Shown here piece by piece: positions 12,461-24,954 of a DNA stretch of 64,000 nucleotides (its first letter is position 1; every line of letters begins with the position of its first letter). The DNA comes from Elysia crispata (taxonomy: Eukaryota; Mollusca; Gastropoda; Plakobranchidae), in contig JAWDGP010006665.1 in NCBI GenBank assembly GCA_033675545.1, positions 514,001 to 578,000 of the forward strand. Direction: 5' to 3'. The notes under the pieces were generated by a model, which worked only from the letters and a program-made list of their open reading frames with translations, was not told the DNA's origin and did not search any database. A program made the position numbers and the translations under genes.

Positions 12461-13753
12461 GTTGTTGTTTCACCTTCTTTAAACCTTTTTGCGCTAATTT
12501 TTGTTTTGTTTTGTTTTATTAAATTCCACTACGTATCGTAGATGATTAAATTCTAATTTTTTTTTGGCTTGCCTTGTTCACCTCAATTGGTATGTCTCTG
12601 TTGCTTTTCTTTTGCTCCACGTTTTAAACCAGTCTAGTTCAACAATATTAATGGCTAATTTATGTGCTGCCGCAAGAATGGTTACTGGGTGAGTCCCAGC
12701 ATTTGTCACTAAGTGCTTGTAATTTCTTTTTTTTTTTTTTTTTTTTAAATTCAAAACATAGATAAGTCGAAGATGTAGAGTTTCTCCTAAGTGGATGTTG
12801 CGTCTTTTCCCAGTACACATTGTTATGCGTTTTGTAAGATGAGAGAAGCAAGCAGTTTGTGTGACTGAGGAGAACAATAGAGAACCCCACAAACATTTTT
12901 CCTGTCTCATTTCACTTCCCTTACTACTCGCATGTCTCTCTCCCTGAATCTTCCTAGGTATCGAAGTATCAGTTCAGATGCAGTTGTTTATAAATATTGT
13001 ATTAAACCATTGAAGAAATTGTTTCTTCTGACAATTTAAGGCTTCGTTCTATTTTGTTGTTGGGGCGTAAACATAACATAGTATTTATTAAAGGTTTCCT
13101 AGCATCGTTGTCACCTCCGCTCTTTTGATTGTAACGCAAAAAATGTGATGGGGAAACTCACTAGACGCGATGCGTTATTCATCTATCCACTTTGTCATAA
13201 TTAAAAAAGAAAACAAAAAACACACGCCCACATAATTATAATGTTAATTTTGATTAAGTTAAACACATCTACATTATCGTTAGTCTTGTCTCGAACCAGT
13301 TATTCATCTTTTCTGCGACTGGATAGTTCTAAATCTAATATTGAATGAGGTCGCTTTCAAAGTACATGACTGTAGTTTTTATTTTCGCGATCCGATCGTT
13401 AGACCTCAACTGATATATTACTGAGGAATTAACATGTACACCTCCCGTGAAAAAAAAATTAGACTATTCTCTGAGCCCAGTATAAGTTTCTAGCCATATT
13501 TTTTACCCCGCATTCATATGAAACATTGCATTGTTACGTGTAGATTTTTTTGCACTAATTCACAAGTAATGGTAAAACTATGACAATAGTTTGTGATGTT
13601 TGGTGGACCAAAATGCATGAAAAGGAAAAATATCAATTTTATGTATGCCATATACCTGCATGGTTTTAATGCGATTCGCGATTAAACCATTATTTAAATT
13701 GCGATAACAAAATTAGTTCTACCAAGTGACGCGTTTTGTTAACGAAATTTGAA

Positions 13754-14160
13754 CACCAGCTCATTGAATGGAAAATGTCAAACAAAATTTGCTTTATACA
13801 AAGCTACAGTGACAGACACAAGAAACAAAAAAATCAAGAAAGCTATATAGGACTCACTGACATCGAATTTAAAACCAGATAAAGCCAACATAAATTATCA
13901 TTCTTACAAGTACACAGAAACAAAGATGCGAAGCTCAGTGAGCACATTAAAGGAACTAAAAGACAAGAACATCGAACACACCATCCAATGGAAAATCGTT
14001 AAAAAAATGTCAAGCCATCTACACCAGGAAAAAAATGTGTATGCACATGTGGTTTAGAAGGAAGAATCAAATTTTGCTAAAGCACCCTCATTGAACAGAA
14101 GAAAGGAGATCTTAACTCACTGCGTACACAGAAAACGTTTCTTGTTGTCAAACGTCAACA
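13754..14160 (+). pseudogene. Penelope-like element relic (GIY-YIG endonuclease region)
   Basis: Three + frames joined by frameshifts give a familiar invertebrate retroelement C-terminus: SLNGKCQTKFALYKATVTD from about 13770, YIGLTDIEFKTR from 13844, KLSEHIK, then ELKDKNIEHTIQWKIVKK, and LNRRKEILTHCVHRKRFLL near 14090-14150. YIG followed by an Arg-containing helix and the H-I-x-x-L-K-D segment fit the GIY-YIG endonuclease of Penelope-like retroelements. At least two frameshifts and an in-frame TAA after KTR show it is inactive. Only the 3' part of an element is present; no reverse transcriptase was recognised just upstream. Confidence 0.6.
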
Positions 14161-14375
14161 TCAATCACCGAACATTACTCACAGCTATCTGGCGAGAGCC
14201 ACACGGGCTGAAAACTCCGGAGTCATGGCAAACTAAATCTGGGTAATTTATTATTATCATTATATATAAACGTTTAGGAATAGAGAGAAAAAAGAAGTAA
14301 AAATCACAAAAAGGAGGCGAAAAATGGCTTAAAAATGTGGTTTGGGAATATGGAGTAAAACACAGTAAATAATGA

Positions 14376-14480
14376 TAGAGAGAGAGAGAGAAAGAAAGAG
14401 AGAGCGAGAGAGAGAGAGAGTGAAAGAGTGATAGATAGAGACAGAGACAGAGATACACAGAGAGACACAGAGAAAGAGAA
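14376..14480. repeat. (GA)n-rich interrupted microsatellite
   Basis: GA dinucleotides interrupted by AAAG, GATA and GACA steps over about 100 bp. It is more degraded than the other GA/CT arrays of the window. Confidence 0.85.
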
Positions 14481-15327
14481 GTAATTAAGTACGATAATGC
14501 GAGATAAGCGGACCTATAAGAAAGAATACTTTAAATTCAAAATATAAAATTTAAATATTTATATAGATCTAGATGTATGTGTTTATACTGCCGGAACTTC
14601 CCTCTAGAATTTTATTTATTTAGAAACATTAAAAGGAAAGTAAAATTAAAACTGCCTTGGGCTTATTTTACTCTTTATTCAATTGAAAATAGAAGGTAAA
14701 GATCGTGGAAATAAAATACGGTTAACGGTTAATGCATGAAAGCAATAGAAAGAAAGCGACAATCTTATGGCCCACCTGCCAGGCTTACCTACCCACATAT
14801 TAGGGAAAGTGTCAGGATCTACCTATGATCCTACCTCTTCTCATAATGAATGTCGAGAAATTTCATAGGCTAGCCTAGGGGTGCGCACAATAATCATTTC
14901 TTCACACCTCCATTCTGCGAAAAGATTGACGAATAAAACAAGACTCTTCAATAAAGGAAACCACCAGCCGACAGCCGTCTACTTGTCGTCCGCTGAAAGT
15001 TTGTGGGCGGTGAAGAGTTCGATTTCAACAGTTCTGGGTCATTCTCAGACTAACTCTAAATCTAAATTCTATATAGATCTAGATTATAGATAGGTCTGAT
15101 TTTTAGAATTTCTTGATCTAATCTAGATCTATGTGCTAATTATGGGTACATACAATGGAAAAGTCTAGATCTAGAAGTAGATAACATATTCCAAAGCAAT
15201 TTCATTTAGATGAAAAGCAATTCTTCATTTAGATCTCTATAAATTATTATTATTATTTAATTTTAGTAATAATATCTCTACCAAGATCCAGAATAATATC
15301 CACTCAAAAAAAAAAAAAGGTTTAAAA
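14481..15327 (+). promoter_or_regulatory. Upstream region / possible 5' UTR of CNTD1
   Basis: There is no supported coding sequence. The stretch from about 14880 to 15060 has a more mixed composition than its surroundings. TCTAGATCTA-type words cluster at 14563, 15073, 15115-15130, 15163 and 15220. The transcription start cannot be placed from sequence alone. Confidence 0.3.
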
Positions 15328-16949
15328 ATGCCACTTGATGAATCAAGAAAATGTGATGGCATCTTTGGAACTCCTGTTGAACCTTTATTTAATAATGAGG
15401 AAAATGGAACAAATTCAGAAATACTCCAAGACTGGTTAATAAACATGGCCGTGATGAACTCTGAAACGTTGAAATCTGAGGACATATCTGAGGTAAGAAA
15501 AAATTTAACTTTTAAGCTTGCTTTCTTTTTCTTTTTACTGGGGGATGGGGAAGAGAGATAAAGTCAGACGTTTCTGCGCCTTAGGCCGTTCCCAGCATAG
15601 CTCTGTAGCATCTGACCCAGCTCGCATTGGACATGCTTGGGGTGTTTTTCGACATTATTGAATAGGCCATCTGACAGGTCTGTGAGCAGGCTGGGCCTAG
15701 ACCAGCAACAGAGAGTGGCCGCACAGGTACAGAGAATTTAGTGTGTTGATTTGCACCATGCGAGCTAGGCCAGATGCTACAGAGCTATACTGGCATGTAT
15801 TTACATTTCCGAAAAAAGGTCACTAGTTTTTTTAAATGTAGGCTTACTGGGTCAAACTGAAAACTGATTGTGTCATGTTTTGAGTTTGCAAATTTGTTTT
15901 CTTCATAGTTAAATAACAAATAGCAAACTTTTCTTTCACCAGTTGACTGAAATATTGGAAATTGCTGTCTTGTGACACAAACTGGGCTCCTATCAACACC
16001 CAGCAAGATAGAAACTTCTTTCTCAAAATTAGATACAATTCTTTTAAACGAGTAGCAGTTTTCAAAATTGAGAAAGCAACCATTATTGATAATGTTCCAC
16101 ACATAAAGATATCAAATTTAATGTCGTCTTGCTCTCAGGAAAACTTGTTGCAGGAGCTGAAAGCCAAAGTAAAAAAAATTCTTATCAGGTAAAATTGCTT
16201 TCCCTTTATAATTTATTCTTTTTTAGCTGTGAAAGGAGAAACAATTTTGAGAAGGTATAAAACTTTCTTGCATATTTCACACACAAACGAAATTTATCAG
16301 TAACCCTTAAATGTAACAAACTGAAAACCGTTTTTTCTCCAGAACATCTTCAATCATGGTCATTGGGCTAAATGCATATTTCTCATGTGTGAACGATTTG
16401 AACTGCCCCACCAAACCAAGTTTGCAGCACTTGATTTGTTTGACAGGTATAAAATAATTTTTTTTTGCATTGAATATTACTTTGTTTTTTAATCAGAGTA
16501 AATAATGGTATTGAGAACACTGCATGCTCCTTTTACTCCTGATTTTACCTTGGACCATTCATTTTTGTTGTACTTGTGTCTTAAAATACTTAATTAGTCA
16601 TTACATGCTTGTCAGGATTCTCAAGAGAAATCTATGACTAGAATTCTATCTAGATTTGCTTTCTTCCTCCAAAGCATTGCCGGGCTGACACTTTTCTTGA
16701 AACTGTTAAAAAAGGTTTCACTTTCAAGTTCAATTTTCCCATTTGATAGCCCTTCATGGAAAACTCAAATGATGATTCCTTTACTAAAAGCCTTGTGTGC
16801 CTCCTATTTTCATACAATCATGCAATTCTACAAGATATTTTGTACCTGTGAAATACATATAGTTTTGGATTCATTTGAATGGGTCTACTTAAGAAATCTG
16901 TTGAGAGAGAGAGATTGAAAGAGTGACACAGAGAGAGAGAGCAAGATAG

Positions 16950-17027
<78 letters not shown>

Positions 17028-20000
17028 TGTGTGTGTGTGTGTGTGTGTGTTTAGCTGTGACTTTTATATGAATTACCCAGTGCAATACCATAAATATGTT
17101 CTGACATTTTCTTTTAGTTCATTTTGTAATGTTTTTCTCATGGACCTATCTTTATTGAAAACAAAAGTATGATGTATGAAGTTTTAATTATAACTTTTTA
17201 ATGCACATTTTATGTTTATATTATCTAAATTTTGTTTTATCAAGTACTAGTATTCACCAAAGAGCAATTATTACCTCTTTTCAATCACATGGAGGAGAGG
17301 GTCCACAAAAATGAATTATCTGTTTACCATCTTTTTTGTCTTTTTTATAAACTAAGAACTATATATATATTATTCACATGATCATGATAATGTTTGATTC
17401 CCTTCCCCCCACTCCCCCACTCCCCCCAGGTTCATGGCAAGGCACATCGATGATCTTTATTCTCATGTTCAAAACTCTGACAGTAACAAGAAAAAGTCTG
17501 ACTGGAACTGTATCCTAGATAGAGTGAAGAACCAGACCTTTCTGCGGATCCTCTCTTGCTGTCAGATTGCAAGCAAGCTTACCTCTCACTATAAGGTTAA
17601 TTTCAAAAATGAGGATATTGGAGCTAACATTTGCATGAAATTTGTCTTATTTCTTTTGAAAATTGCTCAAATTGTTATTTGTTTTATTTTGGTCCAAGTT
17701 TGAATTTTGAGGGTTTATATGGGTGAAGCTAGACGGAAAATAAGGTTTATAACTGTCTTTTTCTTAGATAAGTGGATTTCACACTTGTAGTCTTCATCAA
17801 GACTGATAATTTCCTTTTTTTTTAAATTGAAATTTTTCTAAATCTAAACAAAAAATTGGAAAGGAGCAAGGGTATAGAAAATACATTGCCTTTCCTCATT
17901 TAAACAACATGGGAAAATAAATTGATACAAATATTTTCTCATGTGCACAATGTGTGAAAATTGTAATAAAATACTTTCTTCTGTGATTTCTCCTAGGTGA
18001 TAACTGTGAAACGAGCCAGGAAGTGTCTCCTTGAAGCAGGCTACAGTTACTCAAATGAAAGCATAATCCAATCTGAGATGAGAATTCTCAAAACCTTATC
18101 ATACAACGTCTCTAAAGAGGGCTGCTTAGACTTCATAGAGATATTATTGGAAATCTTAGGTAATTTTATTACAGCTTATAAATGCCCCTATCTGCTTTCC
18201 CTCTCTCTCTCTATATATATATGTCTATCTGTCTCTCTCTCTCTCTCTCTCTGTTCATCTCTCTCTTTCTTTCTCTCACTCTCTCTCTCTCTTTCTCTCC
18301 CTCACTCTCTCTCTCACTCACTTACTCACCGACTCCTTTCCCAGCATAAAAGAATGAATGCTAGATCATTCATGGTTTCATTTCAAGTACAAAGACTAGA
18401 CAATAAGTGTAAAAAAGGCTTTAAACTAAAGTTTAGACTTTAGCCATGGGGCTATATTCTTGTGAGTTATATCATGTCTGCAAAGCTAGAAAAAGTACCT
18501 TTTAAAATAACTACTAAAAAAGTTGGCTCTCAATGTACACAACTGCAGTGCATTTTATTTCAATTTTCTCTGAAATTATCACAAATGCACTTGATTTGGG
18601 GCCTGAAGTGTTAACAGTCCTATTCATGAACAACAGAAATTTTAATCCTAAGTAGTTGGGGTCTTGTTGAGTGGTAGAGGTAGGCAGGGTGGCAAGTTTG
18701 ATTTTTAATGCGCCATTTTTTATGAGATAGAACGCCCAGCATGAGAATCGTTTTGCTATTCAGTCTCCTATGTGGGTCCCATGCAAGTTAGAAAAGTTTA
18801 TTAGTGAGGGCTTACTAGGTTTATGGTTTTAAACCTGGCCTTAGCTATTCTACATTTTATATGCCTATAAATATTGTGCTTCTGGGAGTTCCAGAAGTTA
18901 AAGGACATACTATATCAAGTAGAATATACTCCTTAGTGGATCAAGAAGCAGAATGCCCCTGACTGACATAAGTTCCGACACACTTTGAGTGGTCATGGCA
19001 CTCTGTGATGCCTTCCAGCTACCTTTTTGTTTTTTTATAACTTGGAGTTTTAAATAAATCTCAGCTACTAATAGTGCATATGACAATGTTATGTTGAAAA
19101 GCTTACAAAGTTTCTTGCCTGTGATTCTTACATGACAAGGTTTTGGGAATTAATTATTTACAGGTCACAATGCAGGGAAAGATGCGCTGGATGTAAAGGT
19201 GTACCATGATACAGCTATAAAGATTTTAACTCTTATTTGCCTGAACAGACATCAGATTTATGACAGGCTCTACCTCAACACTGCTGGGATTTGTACTGGG
19301 GTGCTGGTTTCCTCGCAAGAGCAAAAGTAAGGCTCTTGAAAATACAGTTATTCTTCCAATGGTTAAAAAAAATTACAATTTATTAGAGAAACAAACAAGG
19401 AGAAGGAAGAAGGGGATCAAGTAGGATCCAAACCTTTGACCAGTAATTAAGCCAATGAGGTTATAATGGGATGCATACAATGGGCTTTGATCTTATACAG
19501 TGGATACTGCAGGGAGTCATTTCTCACATTAAGTCAATATTATCAATAACTGCATTTTTATCTCTATCTCCTTTGTATTATTTGTAATCATATCAACTCT
19601 ACAGCATTCTTTCCCTTCAAACTACATGTGTCCGCTGTCAGCTTCCTGTAAAATCGTTAGTTTAAAAAAGCATTTCATATTTCATCACGAAAATCAATGA
19701 GAATTCCATTTGAAGGTGTCTACCACAACAATAATTGCTTTAAAAAAATCCAGCAAATTCTTCAAATATGGTGTGCTAACAGGCAAGCTTTCCGGAAAAA
19801 AAAAATTCTTCAATTTAAATTTTAATTAGAAATGTACAATTATTTTAGCAATTGGCACCTCAAAATAAGAAAGGACTACTTTCGAGTGAGTATTAACAAT
19901 GTTTGAGAATGCTTTTAAGAAACAAGGCTGATTTGTCTACTCACCTTCCACTATCATTTGCCTTAACCCCAATGTGTCTAAAGGCAAGTGTCCTCATGTA

Positions 20001-22877
20001 AATCTTGATATCACAGGAAGTTCCACCAACTAGTCCGGTTTCCAAAATGCCACTCTGTTGATGGGCACACAGTGTGGAAATGAATGACCAAAAACAATAT
20101 CTCTGGTGTGTTTTGTTTTCTGTTTTAATAAACATATTCCCTTTTCTTCACTGGTCGTGTATGAGACTTGGAATGCTGATACAGGATCAGCTGCTGGGGA
20201 AAATATAATTGCAGTTTGGGACTCACAAATGTGGATTTATTTAAAATCTGAGCTAATTGCTCTCACTCATCAGGTGAAGACACGACAATAGAGGCTAAAA
20301 AAGTTTTTTTAAAAATCTTTTCTTTTGAAAAATGCATATTTATATTTGTATTCAAATATATTTTTTCCACAAATTATTTTACAATGTTCAACTGACTGGA
20401 TGTTTTATGTCTTTCCAATTTTCCCCAGGAGACGACTAGCAGTTGTGACCTGTGATAAGATGCTACTGGCTGTTGGGGCTGTGGCTGCAGCTGTCCACAT
20501 CAATGATAACAGTCTCACACACCAGGTGGGAAATCTCTGATTAAACTTTAGAATATTTGCACCATTTCTAAAGTCTTTCTTACCTAATGACACACTTTGA
20601 ATTATATCCTGTATGTTTAGTGAATGGCTAGACCTGCTAATGCTGATATCTGAAATCAAAAGGTGCAGCTATAGGGAACACAGCATTCTAATTTAATAAC
20701 TGAGGTTTTAAATTATTACATTTTACATAATATGTTTTGCTTTGAATAATATCCTGTATGAACAATGAGTGCTTAGACCCAACTGCTAGCATTGATCTGT
20801 AAAGTCAAATGATGTGGCCCAACGGAACAAAGCATAATCATGATTAAGGTTTTAAATTATTGCATTGTATATAATATTTTGAGTTGTGTCTGAAAAATAA
20901 TTAAGAGGACTAAATGAAGTTTCCAAAAATAAATATGGGAGGAGATAAACTTATTTATTGAAGTTAGGAAATTTTAGGTTAAAAAAAAAAGGATTTTCAT
21001 ATTATTTATGTTATATTTTGTCTCACATCGTCACTTTAAATGGGCCACACTGGCCCCAGTCAAGTGATAAGTAGATTGCTGGTTCAGAGTCATTCAACAG
21101 GTGGGAGGTTGAGGTCGGCATGCAGCAATCTATTGTAGTAGTTCATTTTAATAAAGCATGCAAGCTTTATTTGGTTATTTTTTAACTTGAGCATTCTCTC
21201 ATTTCAACAGTAGTCAATAAAGCTTTTATGGAAAGAAAAAATTGAAATTAACTTTGATAGGAGCTTTTATATAAGTTATGTAATAAGTCTGGAAAACTGC
21301 GCCTTTACAGAGTTTTTAACATGATTAAGTGACCACTAGCAGACAATGTATCTTGTATGTATTCTTGTAATTTTCAATGGCGCCTGATAATCTGTGACTG
21401 ATTTTTTTCCCTAACAGAATTTGTAGGTAAATAATCATAGAACTTGATCAAGTGTTTGATTTGATTGATCAAACCTAAGTTTTAGTGTCAATGCTTTCAT
21501 CGTCTAACAAGGGGTCATATATGCAGGCTTAGATATTGTCTTTTGTTAAAGTAAGCTAGCCACATATCAGACACATTTAAAAGCATATCAGCTGTGAAAA
21601 TTTTTGTATGCTCCACAACATGAAAAATTTTGCTGTATTGACGAAAATGTAAGAACAAATTTTTTTTCTTAAATTGTTTGTGATTGTTAAGGGTTTGAAC
21701 CTGTTTAAATCATAAAGAGAAATGCTAATTAAAACCAATGAAAAAAAATTATTTGTTTGCAGCAGTTTATCTGCCATTGTCTAGATCTGGAAAAAAAAGA
21801 GGTGAACATTTAAAACTTAATAAACAAATCAAGAGAACAAAACCTAAAATTACACTTTTAAAAGATAAAAACATGGTAATCTAACAAAAATTACACCTTT
21901 AAAAGATAAAAACATGGTACCAAACAAAAATTACAAAACAGAATTGATAGATGTAGAGTCAAGATGAAATTGGTGAAGGTTGTTAAAAAATTTACATGTA
22001 TTTTGTTAAACGAAAAAAAGATTTATTATGCAATAAATTGCACTGCACAAAATAGCAGGCAGGCACACAAGTTCACCCTTCATAGCATATTTGGCTCTCA
22101 AGACATCCTGGCAAGATTTGCTTCTGATTTAAACAAAAGAACCATTTCATCCTAAACAGGAAAAGGGGGAGAAAGGTGAAATTCACTCTAAAACAAATGA
22201 AAAAGCTAACAGAATTAAATTTTGTTTTTAAACCCAATTTGAGGGTCTAACAAAATAATAATTAAAATACATGATTTCTGTACAATTTCCTTAGAAGTTT
22301 ACCCTAAATTAAAGTCTGGAGTGAGATTTATGATCCAACTTTGCAATTTCTGCAAGTTTAATATTTATTTCAAATTCTTTCATGAAGTAAATAAGTGCAA
22401 GTTCTAATCTTGACTAATCAACACATGAGTATCAATAAATAAAGGATTAAACTTTGATCAATTCTTTGAACAGCATGAAGAAATTTTCCCCTAATGACAA
22501 CATGACTTCAGTATACAGACTTCACCACATTTTCCTCTGGCACAGCTGGCCTGAAACAAACTTTTGCCATGAATAGTGCCTGATATGGTACAAAAAAAGT
22601 TAGTATATCTTGGTTGATTTTTGTATTGGTCCACTGAAAGGTTTATTTTAGTTTTAAAGTAACTACATTTGTCTTTAAAACAAAATATATATATTATTAC
22701 TTTTTGGTATCTCTTGATAGTGTGTCTTTCTTCATCTAATAGATTATTCTCCAGCTAAACAAGATCAGTGCAGTTCCTGTGGAGGACATACAAGAATTTT
22801 GTAAGGTGATAGTGATGGGCTTACAGGACTTTGTAGATCAGTCAGAGATTGACAGTTCCCAAAATGAAAGTAATTAA
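15328..22877 (+). CDS. CNTD1: Cyclin N-terminal domain-containing protein 1 (7 coding exons, 330 aa)
   Basis: Coding exons: 15328-15492, 16343-16446, 17430-17595, 17997-18159, 19164-19326, 20429-20525 and 22743-22877. All junctions are GT/AG and the phases join to 993 nt, 330 aa plus TAA, the same length as I recall for human CNTD1. Diagnostic segments are ILQDWLINMAVMN in exon 1, CIFLMCERFEL in exon 2, FDRFM across the exon 2/3 junction, LRILSCCQIASKL in exon 3, SEMRILKTLSYNV and IEILLEILG in exon 4, and KMLLAVGAVAAAV in exon 6. They line up with human TIEDALLHLAQQN, FVFLLSEQW, LERFM, LRLVSCVQLASKL, SELDVLKSLNFRI, VETLLEVLG and DFMLLAVGIIAAS. CNTD1 (related to worm COSA-1) is a cyclin-like meiotic factor that promotes maturation of crossovers, so germline nuclear function is expected. 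A possible AATAAA is at 23093-23098. Introns hold a TIR element, GA/GT and CT microsatellites and local duplications. Confidence 0.93.
15592..15794. mobile_element. Short inverted-repeat element (MITE-like) in CNTD1 intron 1
   Basis: Arms 15597-15627 and 15758-15788 are inverted copies matching at 29 of 31 positions (core CAGATGCTACAGAGCTAT). The similarity continues outward for a few more bases to about 15592 and 15794. The 130-bp centre is more GC-rich than the surrounding intron. No open reading frame lies inside, so it fits a non-autonomous DNA element or a foldback repeat. No target-site duplication was clear. Confidence 0.7.
16902..17050. repeat. (GA)n followed by (GT)n microsatellites in CNTD1 intron 2
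   Basis: Interrupted GA from 16902, pure GA about 16953-17024, then AAATT and (GT)n about 17029-17050. The array ends about 380 bp upstream of the exon 3 acceptor at 17429. Confidence 0.95.
18199..18330. repeat. CT-rich interrupted microsatellite in CNTD1 intron 4
   Basis: Interrupted CT, TTTC and CACT steps starting about 40 bp after the exon 4 donor at 18160. The long frame continuing from exon 4 through here is an artefact; the canonical GTAATT donor and the downstream exon at 19164 restore the CNTD1 frame. Confidence 0.9.
20597..20885. repeat. Diverged tandem duplication, about 144-bp unit, CNTD1 intron 6
   Basis: TTTGAATTATATCCTGTATG at 20597 recurs with one change at 20741, and GGTTTTAAATTATTACATT at 20704 recurs with one change at 20848, both 144 bp apart. 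The copies differ elsewhere, so this is an old duplication. Confidence 0.7.
21846..21935. repeat. About 41-bp direct repeat, two copies plus a partial, CNTD1 intron 6
   Basis: TTACAC followed by TTTTAAAAGATAAAAACATG occurs at 21850 and, with minor change, at 21891; a third AAAAATTAC start is at 21931. No coding potential. Confidence 0.75.
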
Positions 22878-24828
22878 ATTTTTTACTGCTTTGAAGGAGA
22901 AAGAAGGCATATTACATCGATGTATGATGATCTGAAATTCAAATGAAATTTGAAAAGTACACAAAGAGTTCAAGTCAGAGGAGTTTCTCTTCCCCTCCCC
23001 TCCCTCTTAAAACGGCAAAAAAAAAGAAAACGCACAGAAATTGAAAATTAAAACTGTAAGTACAGAATCTCCACAAGGTTAGTTGTCATAGAAATAAATT
23101 TTTAACAGCTATTTCTAACTTTTAGAATGTCGAAATACATTTGTTTTTACACTTCTGCCTTAATATTGTTAGTAAAAGTTAAATAATTTTCTGATATTTT
23201 TTAATCATGTCCATAACTTCCAATTTCTGAGAGCAACTGTAATAAAAACAATGGAATAGAACTTAATATTTGGGACTGTATAGACTTGTCAAGGAGATAA
23301 TGCTTGTGACTTAAATTATACATGGAAGTTTTCTAATACAATTTTTATGTATCTGTAGTAATGTAATATGCTAATATATAATAAGGTCCATTTATAACGA
23401 GTTCTGAAATAAGAGGATTCCCCTATTTTGAGACCTTTGTATATTCCTCAACTCTTCTTTTCTTTAACTTTGTTAATTAAAGACTAACTGCAATAGGTTG
23501 CGGATCTTTAAAATCTTCCTATAGCAGACTGTCCTACTCTTTGCACTGTCAATTTCAGCAGCTTGTCAACTAAACACCCGTTGTTCACTTGTGTGTTAGA
23601 TACTTGATGTGACTGTAGTGTCAGAGAAAGATATTTAAAAAAGACAATAGGATGGGTAGTTTAGCTGGACAAGTGGTAGAGGAAGTTGGAGTAAAGCCTA
23701 AATACGAGCCAGCTGATAGTTTACACCAGGAAAGTAAACATATCGAGGCAAAAGGCCCTAGCTTAAGATGCCTAACAGTGTGTTGTTTTGATGGGGGGAG
23801 AAAGGAAGTCAGTGTAAACATGATCAGATTTGTCTAAGTAGACAGGAATTTGCAGTCAGATGAGACTATGACAAGTGATGAGTGAGGACAGTTTGGTCAT
23901 AATTGCTTTAGACAATCGTGTAAATACTATGTACAGCTTTGAGGGGACTTAAGAAATATGTTCTTTCTGGGATCATGAAGAAACAAACAACTAATTAAAA
24001 CAATAATTTGGCTTATTTTGATGTGAAAAAAGACAGAGAAAAGAAATAGAAGGATTAAGGCTACATTAAATCCAGTGCAGGTAAATTTAAAGAGATAAGT
24101 TGTTAAATTTGATTTGAATTTTTATGTTCTTTTTCTGTTCAATGACTCTTACATATTATATAAAGACATGGATTTGAAATACCCTCATATCTGATTATAA
24201 CACTGGATTCAATTGCATGGAGAATGAAACGTCTCTAATGCACAACTTTTGTATGTCTGCTCTGGTGAAAGTATTATCCAAATACATTGTTCTGTGATAT
24301 TTTATAGTGAAAGCTTTAAATCTTTGTTTTTTTTTTTTTTGTTATTTCAAGCCTCTGTGATAATGTCAGGGACTTATTGTAGTCTGTTTTGCAGCATGTC
24401 TTTTTATTGGCAAAGCACTACTGCCTTTGTGACTGTGATTAATATTGCCAGGTTTAATGGCTTACAAATACTTATACTTCTGTTTTAGCGATAGAATATC
24501 TGAATTAGTCTCATTATATGACTTCTGTAATAATTAACCTTCTTTCTTTTTGATAACCCATAAAATGATATATACAGCACTTTGTAAAAAGAAATGTGCA
24601 AACTTAGCTGCATGAAAAAGAGAAGTTGAAATAACTATCCCTAGGGTTTAACAATACTACGCTTATTTCAATGTATTCACTCAAAAAAAATTGTATTCCT
24701 ATTTTTATTTTTACCATTACCCAAGGGGTTAATTAAAAAATTCATTCAGAAAATTAAGTCCCCTTTGTCATCACTGCACTAAAGCTGCTAGGTTTCAGCT
24801 GCTTTTTCCTCTTTTTTTCTACCTTCTG
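22878..24828 (+). other. Probable CNTD1 3' UTR and intergenic DNA
   Basis: AATAAA at 23093-23098 lies 216 nt after the CNTD1 stop and is the nearest candidate poly(A) signal. The rest is AT-rich. A patch at about 23650-23740 has weak tRNA-like A-box and B-box words and may be an old SINE. No domain was recognised in the 61-aa open frame at 23652. Confidence 0.4.
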
Positions 24829-24954
24829 TAACTGTGATAAATGACATATGTTACTCAAGAAAGATCATTGTAACTGTGATAATTGTCATTTAGTACTCAA
24901 GAAAGTTTACTGTGACTGTGATAATTGACATTTGTTGCTAAAGAAAGATCTAAT
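24829..24954. repeat. 42-bp tandem repeat, 3 units
   Basis: TAACTGTGATAA-type starts occur at 24829, 24871 and 24913, a 42-bp period, each unit ending in CAAGAAAG or a close variant. The copies have diverged slightly. Confidence 0.8.

Noticed and set aside
16139..16188. Candidate extra CNTD1 exon (ENLLQELKAKVKKILI) with plausible AG and GT borders
   Set aside because: It is 50 nt and would break the frame. Joining exon 1 directly to 16343 keeps phase 0 and aligns without gaps to human CNTD1. It could still be a rare or poison exon.
19400..19470. Minus-strand A-box and B-box-like words in CNTD1 intron 5
   Set aside because: The two words are too close together for a pol III internal promoter; probably chance or a badly decayed SINE.
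23652..23837. 61-aa frame with fairly polar composition after CNTD1
   Set aside because: No domain and no splice partners; the start overlaps weak tRNA-like words, so an old SINE is as likely.
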